A DNA stretch of 64,000 nt from assembly GCA_902510415.1 (NCBI GenBank), contig CABXBH010000005.1, positions 1 to 64,000 on the forward strand, in the 5' to 3' direction. Positions 50,340 through 60,280 of this stretch are shown in pieces. The notes beneath the pieces were generated by a model, which was not told where the DNA came from, did no database searches, and saw only the letters and a program-made list of their open reading frames with translations. Source of the stretch: an uncultured Bacteroidota bacterium. GTDB taxonomy: Bacteria; Bacteroidota; Bacteroidia; Flavobacteriales; Flavobacteriaceae. Position 1 is the first letter of the stretch. The number at the start of each line of letters is the position of its first letter. The position numbers were made by a program, and so were the translations under genes.

Positions 50340-53300
50340 TTATTGCTTTGGTCTACCAGGTGTATAAGGTGCGCCCGAATCTTTTAACATCTGCTCTAAT
50401 GTTTGCATTTCAAATCTAAGCTTATTGACTAAAACTTTAATTGGCTCAAACTCTTCTTTAGCAATTTCATAACTATCCATATGTGTTTTAGTTGGTGCAG
50501 CTGTAGAATATTTCTGATAATATGCAACAGCACCTAATCTAGATGATGGAGATAAATATGTTTGAATATCCAACCTTCTCTTAACGCTATCACCATAGAA
50601 CTTTAAATTTACCTCTTTAATTAATTCATTAACATCCCATACCATTTTGGATATTTCTTCAATAGGTTGTTCAGCTTTTTTCACAGCTTGAGTTATGTAA
50701 GGCATCTTATTACTTACTTCAGAAAGTTTTCTAGAATATTCGCTTATTTCTGCTTGAAGTAAAGAAACTTTTCTTTGAAAATCAACTTTTGACTTTCTAT
50801 CATCAGCAGGCATTACTGTATTATTCAATGCAACTACATTAAAGTTTATAGCATTAACCACTTTAGTAGTTTCTCCACCATTTAATATTGACATATCAAT
50901 CGAGTATGCACCAGGATTAACCAAAGTTCCCTCAGAAACTCCAGCAAATGGATTATAAAACGAAGAAGAACTTAAATTAATAGGACTATTATCTTCATAT
51001 CTTAAATTCCATTGAAATCTACTTAATCCTTTCGAAGGTTTTCTGTAAATCTTTTTTACTACTTTATCTTCATTATCTCTAATAGTGAAGACTAATTCAG
51101 GTTTAGATTCATTTACCTCGCTATAAAGTTCATCATAAGTTGGATAAGAGACGTCATTCTTGTCTTTGATTAGTTTCTTTTCTTCTTTTTGTCTCTTTGA
51201 CTTTAAACTTTCATGCTTTTTATCATAATTATATGTAAATATAGCAACAGGATCTAGATTTTCAGCTAAATAAAAATTATCTCCTTGAAAGGCTTTACCA
51301 GGAAGACCTAATGGTGATGCTTTTTCCCACATCAAAGCATCTCGGACATCAAATATTTTAGCCCCTAATGAAATTTCTGAATTTTCAATATTTCTCAAGA
51401 CTGAGTAATCATCCATAACATAAAAACCTCTACCAAAAGTTCCAAGAACTAAATCATTTTCTCTTCTTTGAATAGCAATATCTCGAACTGCAATTGTTGG
51501 TAATCCACTGGATAATTCTTTCCAGCTTTCACCTGAATCAGGAGAAAAGAATACACTAAATTCAGTTCCACAGAAAATCAGATTGCTATCAACATGATCT
51601 TCTTCTATTGAATAAACACTACCTTTTTCAGGTAAATTATCACTTATTGATTTCCATGTTGACCCCTTATCAGTTGATTTAAATATATATGGCTTAAAGT
51701 CACCATATTTATGATGATTAAATGCAACATATATCACATTAATGTCATGTTGAGATAAATAAACTGAATTTACGTATGATTGTTTAGGTGCATTAGGAAT
51801 ATTATCAACTTTTCTCCATGTTTTTCCTGAATTTTCAGTTATTTGAATCAATCCATCATCAGTACCAATAACAATAAGATTCTCATCAATTGGAGACTCT
51901 GAAAGAGCAACGATAGTACCGTAAGGAGATGTTGATCCGTTTTTAGCAACGGCATCAATACTTAAAACCCTATCGTATACTTTTAAGTTATTTCGATCTA
52001 TTTTTCTTGATAAATCATCACTGATAACATCCCAACTATTTCCATAGTCATCTGATCTAAAAACCTTATTTGCTGCAAAATATAACCTACCTGATTTGTG
52101 ATTACTAACAGCTAAGGGAGCATCCCAATTCCATTTATAATCTAACTCTCCTTTTCTAGCAATAGGTTTTATCCCTACTTCTTCACCACTAAGCTTATCA
52201 TATCTTACCAACCATCCATATTGAGATTGAGCATATACAATATTTGGGTTTTCAGGGTCAATTTGAGATTCAAAACCATCACCTCCATGGGTAATAAACC
52301 AATCTTGATTTGATATACCATGAGAGTTATTTACTCTTGACGGGCCTCCCAAACTAAAATTATCTTGAGTACCTCCATATATATTATAAAATGGCTCAGA
52401 ATTATCCACGGCTACTTTATAAAATTGGGTTACAGGAAGATTCTTTTTAAAATCCCATTTTTTTCCTGAATCAAATGTTTCATATATACCCCCGTCACAA
52501 CCTACTAGCCAATGAGAATTATTATTTGGATTTATCCACATAGCATGGTTATCGACATGCTTGAAATCTTCACCTACATTTTTAAAAGTTTTACCTCCAT
52601 CATGAGTAACTGCCATCCATGTATCCATTGTATATACAATGTCCTCATCCACTGGATCAGCAAATATTTCCTGATAATAATTACCACTTGTAACTTTACT
52701 ACTTTGCTTTACCCAAGTCTCTCCTCTATTTGTAGATTTATAAAAACCTCCTTTTCTCTCAGCAGCTTCAACAATAGCATAAATAATTTCTGGATTTGCG
52801 TCAGAAATATCCATTCCGATTCTTCCTATTTCTACACCTGGTAGTCCTTTATTAATTTCCTTCCAAGTTTTACCTCCATCCGTAGATTTGTGCAGACCTG
52901 AACCAGGCCCTCCTCCAACATAAGTGTAAACATGTCTTCTTCTTTGATGGCTAGCTGCATATAAAATATCTGAGTTTCTAGGATCCATGTGTATTTCATT
53001 AAAACCTGTATGCTCATCAATATATAATATCTTATTCCATGTTTCTCCTCCATCTTCTGTTTTATAAATACCCCTGTCTCCACCTTTACTCCACAATGGC
53101 CCATATGCTGAAACATATACAATTTGTGAATTTTCAGGGTGAACTAAAATATTACCTATATGTTCAGAGTTTTTAAGCCCCATGTTTTTCCATGAATTAC
53201 CTCCATCCATTGATTTATAAACTCCATCACCATATGCTACTGACCTTTGATTATTATTTTCACCCGTACCAACCCATACTATATTAGTATTATTTGGATC

Positions 53301-53603
53301 AATTGTAACACAACCAATTGAATATGATGATTGGTTATCAAAAATAGGTTTATAATCAAGACCCCAATTTGAAGTTTTCCATACACCACCAGATGATACT
53401 GCTACATAATATTCAAAAGGCTTATCAGGATTAATTGCTAAATCTGAAATTCTACCAGATGTTAATGCTGGACCTACAGACCTCCACTTTAAAGCACTAA
53501 CTGATGTTTCATCTAAAGGATTTTTTTTGTCTTTTTTCTTTTTTTGAGAATATGCATTTGAACTAAAAATAATCAATGCAATAAGTAATATATATCTTTT
53601 CAT
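50340..53603 (-). CDS. Large secreted BNR/VPS10-sortilin-like beta-propeller protein
   Basis: 1087 aa, signal peptide, repeated 'S.DGGKTWK' / 'SGKTWRKV' Asp-box motifs. Confidence 0.87.
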   Translation of the reverse strand: MKRYILLIALIIFSSNAYSQKKKKDKKNPLDETSVSALKWRSVGPALTSGRISDLAINPDKPFEYYVAVSSGGVWKTSNWGLDYKPIFDNQSSYSIGCVTIDPNNTNIVWVGTGENNNQRSVAYGDGVYKSMDGGNSWKNMGLKNSEHIGNILVHPENSQIVYVSAYGPLWSKGGDRGIYKTEDGGETWNKILYIDEHTGFNEIHMDPRNSDILYAASHQRRRHVYTYVGGGPGSGLHKSTDGGKTWKEINKGLPGVEIGRIGMDISDANPEIIYAIVEAAERKGGFYKSTNRGETWVKQSSKVTSGNYYQEIFADPVDEDIVYTMDTWMAVTHDGGKTFKNVGEDFKHVDNHAMWINPNNNSHWLVGCDGGIYETFDSGKKWDFKKNLPVTQFYKVAVDNSEPFYNIYGGTQDNFSLGGPSRVNNSHGISNQDWFITHGGDGFESQIDPENPNIVYAQSQYGWLVRYDKLSGEEVGIKPIARKGELDYKWNWDAPLAVSNHKSGRLYFAANKVFRSDDYGNSWDVISDDLSRKIDRNNLKVYDRVLSIDAVAKNGSTSPYGTIVALSESPIDENLIVIGTDDGLIQITENSGKTWRKVDNIPNAPKQSYVNSVYLSQHDINVIYVAFNHHKYGDFKPYIFKSTDKGSTWKSISDNLPEKGSVYSIEEDHVDSNLIFCGTEFSVFFSPDSGESWKELSSGLPTIAVRDIAIQRRENDLVLGTFGRGFYVMDDYSVLRNIENSEISLGAKIFDVRDALMWEKASPLGLPGKAFQGDNFYLAENLDPVAIFTYNYDKKHESLKSKRQKEEKKLIKDKNDVSYPTYDELYSEVNESKPELVFTIRDNEDKVVKKIYRKPSKGLSRFQWNLRYEDNSPINLSSSSFYNPFAGVSEGTLVNPGAYSIDMSILNGGETTKVVNAINFNVVALNNTVMPADDRKSKVDFQRKVSLLQAEISEYSRKLSEVSNKMPYITQAVKKAEQPIEEISKMVWDVNELIKEVNLKFYGDSVKRRLDIQTYLSPSSRLGAVAYYQKYSTAAPTKTHMDSYEIAKEEFEPIKVLVNKLRFEMQTLEQMLKDSGAPYTPGRPKQ

Positions 53604-53666
53604 AATTAAAATTTATTGAGTCTTCTAAAATACTAAAAACTACCATTTAAAATAGTTAAATTTAGA

Positions 53667-54668
53667 TTGAATTTTATTTTGACAATTAATCTAGTGATAA
53701 AAGAATACAAGCTTATTAACAAAAATGGAGTCTCGGTTATTATACTATCGTATGGCGGCATAATAAAAGAAATTAATACTCCTGATAGAAATAAAAATAT
53801 TGAAAATATAGTTTTAGGGTATAATAATAATCAACAATACCTAGATGATGGTTTTTATTTAGGAGCATTGATAGGTCGATATGCTAATAGGATATCTAAT
53901 GGTGTATTTAATTTAAACTGTACAACCGTAAAACTTGAGCGAAATGAAAAAAATAACCATTTACATGGCGGGAACAATGGATTTCATAAAAAACAATGGG
54001 AATTGGAGGAATATGATGTTGAAAAAAAATATGTGAAGCTAAAAATGTTTAGCAATGATTTAGAAGGAGGATATCCAGGGAATTTAACAACTGTTGTTAA
54101 ATACACACTAAATCAAAACAATGAGTTAATCATCGAAATTTGTGGTAAATCTGATAAAGACACGATTTATAATCCTACTAGCCATTCCTATTTCAATTTA
54201 AATCCATCTCAAAGTTCAATTTTAAATCACAAGCTTAAAATTAATTCTACTAAATACATTCCTGTAAACGAAAAATGTATTCCTACGGGGAAACAGGAAA
54301 ATTCAAAAAATACACCATTTGATTTTAGTTTGGAAAAAGAAATTGGAAAAGAAATAAATAATGATAATGAACAATTAAGAAATGGTAATGGATATGACCA
54401 CTGCTATGTTTTAAATACAAACAATCATATCTCTGCCGAATTAAGTGATCAAATTAGTGGTAGAAAATTAATGATTACTACAGACCAGCCTGGAATTCAA
54501 CTTTATTCAGGCAATCATTTAAGGGGGAAATTTATAAAAAATGAGGGGGTATGTTTAGAAACTCAGCATTTTCCTGATTCACCAAATAATAAAACTTTTC
54601 CAAGTACAATATTAAAGGCAAATGAAGAATATTATACTAAAACTATTTATTCCTTTGGTATTATTTAA
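53667..54668 (+). CDS. galM: Aldose 1-epimerase (galactose mutarotase); true start may be slightly downstream
   Basis: 'GALIGRYANRISNGVFNLN', 'NHLHGGNNGFHKKQWE', 'PTSHSYFNL', 'GVCLETQHFPDSPN'. Confidence 0.93.
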   Translation: MNFILTINLVIKEYKLINKNGVSVIILSYGGIIKEINTPDRNKNIENIVLGYNNNQQYLDDGFYLGALIGRYANRISNGVFNLNCTTVKLERNEKNNHLHGGNNGFHKKQWELEEYDVEKKYVKLKMFSNDLEGGYPGNLTTVVKYTLNQNNELIIEICGKSDKDTIYNPTSHSYFNLNPSQSSILNHKLKINSTKYIPVNEKCIPTGKQENSKNTPFDFSLEKEIGKEINNDNEQLRNGNGYDHCYVLNTNNHISAELSDQISGRKLMITTDQPGIQLYSGNHLRGKFIKNEGVCLETQHFPDSPNNKTFPSTILKANEEYYTKTIYSFGII

Positions 54669-56043
54669 CTATATCTTTAATTTCAATCGGCATTTTGATA
54701 TGAGATAAGCGCTCTCTTAATTGCATATTTTCAAGATTTTCATTATTAAATACTGCTTTATTTCCAGTGTATAATACTCTCCATATTTTTCCTTTTTTTG
54801 AATCTGAAATATAAAGTGACCCATCTAAACCTTGAGCGAGACCCATTGGTCTATAATTAGCATCTTTCATTTCTTTTATCACATCAACTCCTGCAAATCC
54901 ATCAGCAAATATTTCTAATTCTCCTGATGGAATTCCATTATTAAATGGTATAAAACCAACTACATATCCAGCCTGTGGATATGGAGCTCTGTTTGTTGAT
55001 CCATGAAACGCTATAAATGCACCGTTTTTATATCTTTCTGGAAACATTTCACCAGTGTAGAATAACAAATCATTTGGAGCCCAATGGGCTGGTAAACCAA
55101 AAATAGGATCCTTAAACTTTTTGGATGCTAATTTCTCACCATCACCCCCATATTCAGGCGCAACAAGTCTTTTTGATTTAAAATGATCATAGTATGTGTA
55201 AGGCCAACCAAAATCATCACCTTCAGATATTTTCATAAATTCATCAGAAGGTAAGACTGCATTATCCCATTCACTATAGAATTTTGGAGCATGATTATAT
55301 AAATAATCTCTACCATGATTAACTGCAAAAAGCTGATTTACCTCATTGTTCCAGGTGATTCCAACAACACTTCTAACACCTGTTGAATATTTATTCCCAT
55401 CTGTTAAGGTTTGATTTAATTTATTTTTATCAAACTTCCATATTGCACCTAGAAGTTCCAGTTCATCACAAGGATCTCTTCCGAGAACTGTTGCCATTGG
55501 ATCATCATAACCTTTAGTCATATCTTCACAAGAATTTGTGAATCCACTAAATGTTACATACATACTTCCTTGTTTATCAAAAGCAATTGATTTGGCATTA
55601 TGCCATCTAATAGGGAATGGATCAGTTAAAATAACCTCCACAGGAGAATCGGGGACTAACTTTTTATGATTTAATTTCTGTCTGTAAATAACTCTTTCTG
55701 AGCTATAATAAATATAACCATCGTTAATTTTCATTTCAGTTGCAAACCTACCATCATTAGGGTAATCACCAAATCTCTCAATGATTTCAGCTTTACCATC
55801 ACCATTATTATCTCTAAGTGCTACATTTCCGTTTCTTCCATAATCTAATCGTAGCTTTACATATATATCTCCATTATCGTTAACTGCAATATGTCTACTT
55901 TGACCTACACCATCATGAACTACTAAAGCTTGGAATCCTTTTGGTAAAAATAAACCTCCATTATCATTATTAAATATCAACTCGACTTTATCTGAACATG
56001 ACAACATTAGAAATGTTATAAATAAATAATAGAATAATCTCAT
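54661..56043 (-). CDS. PQQ-dependent sugar / L-sorbosone dehydrogenase-like lipoprotein
   Basis: Lipobox 'LMLSCSDK'; 'FQALVVHDGVGQSRHIAVNDNGDIYV', 'GDDFGWPYTYYD' beta-propeller motifs. Confidence 0.8.
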   Translation of the reverse strand: MRLFYYLFITFLMLSCSDKVELIFNNDNGGLFLPKGFQALVVHDGVGQSRHIAVNDNGDIYVKLRLDYGRNGNVALRDNNGDGKAEIIERFGDYPNDGRFATEMKINDGYIYYSSERVIYRQKLNHKKLVPDSPVEVILTDPFPIRWHNAKSIAFDKQGSMYVTFSGFTNSCEDMTKGYDDPMATVLGRDPCDELELLGAIWKFDKNKLNQTLTDGNKYSTGVRSVVGITWNNEVNQLFAVNHGRDYLYNHAPKFYSEWDNAVLPSDEFMKISEGDDFGWPYTYYDHFKSKRLVAPEYGGDGEKLASKKFKDPIFGLPAHWAPNDLLFYTGEMFPERYKNGAFIAFHGSTNRAPYPQAGYVVGFIPFNNGIPSGELEIFADGFAGVDVIKEMKDANYRPMGLAQGLDGSLYISDSKKGKIWRVLYTGNKAVFNNENLENMQLRERLSHIKMPIEIKDIVK

Positions 56044-56087
56044 TCTTAATTATTAAATTGAGTATATAATTTATTAAAGGTAATAAT

Positions 56088-57743
56088 ATGACTTCAAGAT
56101 TTATAATATTCTTATTTATTCTATTTTCAATTGATTCATTTTCACAAGGATTAATGGAAGATAAATTAAAACCAACTAGGCAAGATAGTTTAAGGGGGAG
56201 TATCACACCTGAGAGAGAATGGTGGGATTTAACATACTATCATTTAGACATTAAAGTAGAACCTGATAAAAAGCATATAAGTGGTTCAAATACAGTTGGT
56301 TACAAGGTTTTAAAATCAAATAAAACCATGCAAATCGATCTTCAAGAACCAATGAAAATCACATCTGTTACTTCAAATGGGAAAAAATTAAAATTTAACC
56401 GTGAAGGAAATGCATATTTTATTCAACTAAAGAAAAAACAAAAGAAAAACGATATTAATTATTTAAAAATAAATTACGAAGGTTTTCCCAAGGAAGCAAT
56501 AAGAGCTCCATGGGATGGAGGATTGTCATGGGCTAAAGATGAAAATGATAATCATTTTATAGCAACATCATGTCAAGGATTAGGGGCTAGCGTATGGTGG
56601 CCTAATAAAGATCATATGTATGATGAAGTTGATTCTATGCTTATTAGTGTGAATGTTCCCAAACATCTAACGAATGTTTCAAATGGTAGATTGAGAAAAG
56701 TAACAGAACATAAGGATGATACTAAAACCTTTGATTGGTTTGTAACTAATCCGATAAACAATTATGGAGTAAACATAAATATTGGTGATTATGTGAGTTT
56801 TTCAGAAGTTTTTAATGGAGAAAAAGGAGATTTAGATATTGACAACTATGTGTTGAGTTATAATTTAGATAAAGCGAAAGAACAGTTTAAGCAAGTGCCA
56901 ATGATGATTGAGGCTTTTGAACATTGGTTTGGACCCTACCCTTTTTATGAAGATAGTTTTAAAATGGTTGAAGTCCCTTATTTAGGAATGGAACATCAAA
57001 GTTCAATAACTTATGGTAATAAATATCAAAATGGTTATCTAGGTAGAGATTTATCAGGTTCAGGTTGGGGGTTAAAATTCGATTATATTATCATTCATGA
57101 AGGTGGACATGAATGGTTCGCTAATAATATAACCTACAAAGATATTGCGGATATGTGGGTTCACGAAGGATTTACATGTTACTCAGAAAACCTTTACGTT
57201 GATTATTTTTTTGGTAAAAAGGCTTCTGCAGAATATGTAATTGGAACAAGAAGAGGTATCTCAAATAGAAAACCGATAATTGGTCTGTATGATATTAATC
57301 GTGAAGGATCTGGTGATATGTATTCAAAAGGAGCTAATTTACTACACACCATACGTCAATTAGCAAAAGATGACAAAGTTTGGAGACAAACATTAAGAGG
57401 TTTAAACGAAGAATTTTATCATTCTACAGTGACTACCAGAGAAATAGAAGAATATATCTCTATGAGTATTGGAATTGACTTATCTAAAGTTTTTGACCAA
57501 TATTTAAGGGATTACAGAGTACCGATATTTGAATATGAAATTGATGACGGTGAATTACAATACCGATGGAATAATGTAATTGATGGTTTTGATATGCCTA
57601 TTGAAGTAATTATTGACGGAGAAAATAAGATATTAAACACTTCTAATGAATTCAAAAAAATACCTATAAAGAATCTTTATATAAATGTAGATGATGACTA
57701 CTATGTATTCACAAAAGATTTAAAAATTACTATAAATAATTAG
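56088..57743 (+). CDS. M1 family metallopeptidase
   Basis: 'IIHEGGHEWFANNITYKDIADMWVHEGFTCYSE' (HExxH-x18-E). Confidence 0.92.
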   Translation: MTSRFIIFLFILFSIDSFSQGLMEDKLKPTRQDSLRGSITPEREWWDLTYYHLDIKVEPDKKHISGSNTVGYKVLKSNKTMQIDLQEPMKITSVTSNGKKLKFNREGNAYFIQLKKKQKKNDINYLKINYEGFPKEAIRAPWDGGLSWAKDENDNHFIATSCQGLGASVWWPNKDHMYDEVDSMLISVNVPKHLTNVSNGRLRKVTEHKDDTKTFDWFVTNPINNYGVNINIGDYVSFSEVFNGEKGDLDIDNYVLSYNLDKAKEQFKQVPMMIEAFEHWFGPYPFYEDSFKMVEVPYLGMEHQSSITYGNKYQNGYLGRDLSGSGWGLKFDYIIIHEGGHEWFANNITYKDIADMWVHEGFTCYSENLYVDYFFGKKASAEYVIGTRRGISNRKPIIGLYDINREGSGDMYSKGANLLHTIRQLAKDDKVWRQTLRGLNEEFYHSTVTTREIEEYISMSIGIDLSKVFDQYLRDYRVPIFEYEIDDGELQYRWNNVIDGFDMPIEVIIDGENKILNTSNEFKKIPIKNLYINVDDDYYVFTKDLKITINN

Positions 57744-57833
57744 AGATTAATAACTTTTCACAATTTTTCTAATAAAAAATATAAATTATCAATTAATTTA
57801 TTTTAAATTATTGATTCTTTTAAATTATTAGTC

Positions 57834-60128
57834 ATGCGAAATTTAATTTTATATTTTTTTCTGCTTTTATCAGCTCATTTATATTCCCAAAATGTTTTAA
57901 CGGTTGATTTTGAAACTGCTGGTGAAGGTTACACTCCAAATAATACTGGAGGTTCTAACTGGACTGATGTTTTTAACAGAACTAATTATGATATTTCTGG
58001 AATCACAAATGAAGATGGTTATTATTGGGCTGTTGAAGATTTAGGTGATCCTCTACCCTGGAATCCTTATATAAATTTAGACCAAATTAATGTTACTGGA
58101 GCTACATCTTTTACATTTTCCATTGATATGACTACACATCACTACAATGATTGGGATGATAGTGATGAATTATTAATCACATATTCTACGGATGGTGGTA
58201 CTTCATACTCTAATTTAATGTGGGTTCAAAATACTGAGGATGGGGATGCATATAATACACCTGCAGCTCTTGATACTGATTTTGATGGTGACGGAAATTG
58301 TGGAGATTCTACAACTTTACCTGCAGTATCAACAGGAAACGGATCAAGTGGTTGTAATGTAACCACATCTAATTTTAAGACCTTTACTACATCATCCATT
58401 TCGCTTAGTAACAAATCCACACTTGATATTAAACTTCAATTTAACGGGCTTGGTTCTGCTGATGAAGGTATTTATTTAGATAATATCAAAGTTGAACACA
58501 ACGGATTCGCTGGGTTATCATCAACCGATAACTATACCGTTCAATCACATGAAGTTATAACAACCAACTCAGATGCAACTACCAATCAATTAACTATAGA
58601 GGACGGTGGTTCTTTAATTGTTAGTAAGGGTGACCATGTTGAAATTACAGCAGCTCTTACAAATAATGGATCCCTTACTATAAATTCAGATTCTAATGAA
58701 TTTGGGTCATTAATCATAACAGGAAATGTTTCTGGTTCTGGAAATTCAATTTATAACAGATGGGTTAATGGTATTTCAACTGCATCACCTGGTGATGGTG
58801 ATCCAGGATGGGACCTTCTTGGCTCACCTTTAACTAACGGAACATTGACTGCTTCTGATTTAGCGACAGATGGTACAAATTATGCAATTCAACCATATGA
58901 TAATTCAGATAATTCATGGACTGCAACAACAAGTGCTGGAACTTACACCACCACTACAGGAGTTGGTTATTCAATGGCAAAAGCAACAGCGGGTACGGTT
59001 AGTTTTACTGGAACACCAAGTCAAAAAACTACTGTTGATGTTGCACTAACCGAAAATATGAGTGGTGGAGGCTCAGGTGACAGATGGAATTTAATTGCAA
59101 ATCCTTACCCTTCTTATGTAGCACTAAACGGAGCTGCAAAAAATGCTTCAAGTGCAACTGTTGCTCTACTCTGGTACAACGCGGTTTCAAATAATAATTT
59201 AGGTTATTCTAACTCTGAGACAGGCATATGGTACTGGGATGGAACTCAATATCAAACTGCAAATAACGGTTCAACAGCCTTATGGGCAGCACCTGGACAA
59301 GCCTTTTTTGTTTCATCTCCATCAGGAGGTAACACATTTAGTTTTAGAACAGGATCAGTAACTTCACAATCATCAATCGTTAATGGTGGTGGTAATGGAG
59401 ACGACTTTATAGCAGGAGATATTATTGAAGATGATCGTGGTGAGTTATTTATTAGTTTATATCAAAATAATATCGAAAGAATAACACAAATTTATTTTTT
59501 AGACGATGTTTATGATAGTTTAGATATTGGATATGATACAAGAACTTTTCCAATGGCCGACGATAATACTTCAATTTATACAAGACTTGTTCAAAATGAT
59601 GAAGGAATTGATTTAGCTATCCAATCATTGGCTTATTCTGAAATGTGGGATAAAGTAATTCCAATTGGTATTAATGCATTAGGTGGTGAGGAAATGACTA
59701 TTGGTATTTCTCACAGAACTACTCCTGCAGACCTTAACATCTACTTAGAGGATACTGAGGAAGGTACAATGACAAATCTATTGGATGGTGACTTTGTTTA
59801 CACACCAACAAGCGATTTAGAAGCAGTTGGAAGATTCTTCATACACATGACTGCTGATACTATGAGTAATGAAGAAGTGTCAACTAGCATGTTAAATGCA
59901 TATAAAGAAGTAAATGCTAACTATATCACTATTGAAGGCTTAGCTACTCAATCAAACGAAACTAACGTTAGTTTATATAATATTCTTGGTAGAGAGGTAT
60001 TATCTACTACTCTAAATAATAACATGAATACTCAAACAATTTCAACAATTGGATTGTCTTCCGGTATTTACGTAATTGAATTAGAGTCAGGAACTGATAG
60101 ATTAACTAAGAAACTAATAATACAATAG
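57834..60128 (+). CDS. Secreted protein with T9SS type A sorting domain
   Basis: Signal peptide; C-terminal 'NETNVSLYNILGREVLSTTLNNNMNTQTISTIGLSSGIYVIELESGTDRLTKKLIIQ'. Confidence 0.87.
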   Translation: MRNLILYFFLLLSAHLYSQNVLTVDFETAGEGYTPNNTGGSNWTDVFNRTNYDISGITNEDGYYWAVEDLGDPLPWNPYINLDQINVTGATSFTFSIDMTTHHYNDWDDSDELLITYSTDGGTSYSNLMWVQNTEDGDAYNTPAALDTDFDGDGNCGDSTTLPAVSTGNGSSGCNVTTSNFKTFTTSSISLSNKSTLDIKLQFNGLGSADEGIYLDNIKVEHNGFAGLSSTDNYTVQSHEVITTNSDATTNQLTIEDGGSLIVSKGDHVEITAALTNNGSLTINSDSNEFGSLIITGNVSGSGNSIYNRWVNGISTASPGDGDPGWDLLGSPLTNGTLTASDLATDGTNYAIQPYDNSDNSWTATTSAGTYTTTTGVGYSMAKATAGTVSFTGTPSQKTTVDVALTENMSGGGSGDRWNLIANPYPSYVALNGAAKNASSATVALLWYNAVSNNNLGYSNSETGIWYWDGTQYQTANNGSTALWAAPGQAFFVSSPSGGNTFSFRTGSVTSQSSIVNGGGNGDDFIAGDIIEDDRGELFISLYQNNIERITQIYFLDDVYDSLDIGYDTRTFPMADDNTSIYTRLVQNDEGIDLAIQSLAYSEMWDKVIPIGINALGGEEMTIGISHRTTPADLNIYLEDTEEGTMTNLLDGDFVYTPTSDLEAVGRFFIHMTADTMSNEEVSTSMLNAYKEVNANYITIEGLATQSNETNVSLYNILGREVLSTTLNNNMNTQTISTIGLSSGIYVIELESGTDRLTKKLIIQ

Positions 60129-60130
60129 TT

Positions 60131-60277
60131 ATGAAGAAGACAGGAATAACTAGAAAACAGGCAATCAAGAAAATGGGGAAATATGCAGCATTAACTGCTA
60201 TTGGAACCTTTGCAATACTGAATCCTAAAAAGGCTCAGGCTTCTTCAGCACCGCCAGATCCATGGTGGGGTGACTAA
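60131..60277 (+). CDS. 48-aa micropeptide with Tat/Sec-like leader and short mature tail
   Basis: Not in ORF track. MKKTGITRKQAIKKMGKYAALTAIGTFAILNPKKAQASSAPPDPWWGD*; ATG 2 nt after the upstream stop. Confidence 0.6.
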   Translation: MKKTGITRKQAIKKMGKYAALTAIGTFAILNPKKAQASSAPPDPWWGD

Positions 60278-60280
60278 TAA

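Noticed and set aside
52512-53122. ORFs on both strands within the BNR-repeat gene
   Set aside because: Shadow frames produced by the repeated Asp-box coding sequence.
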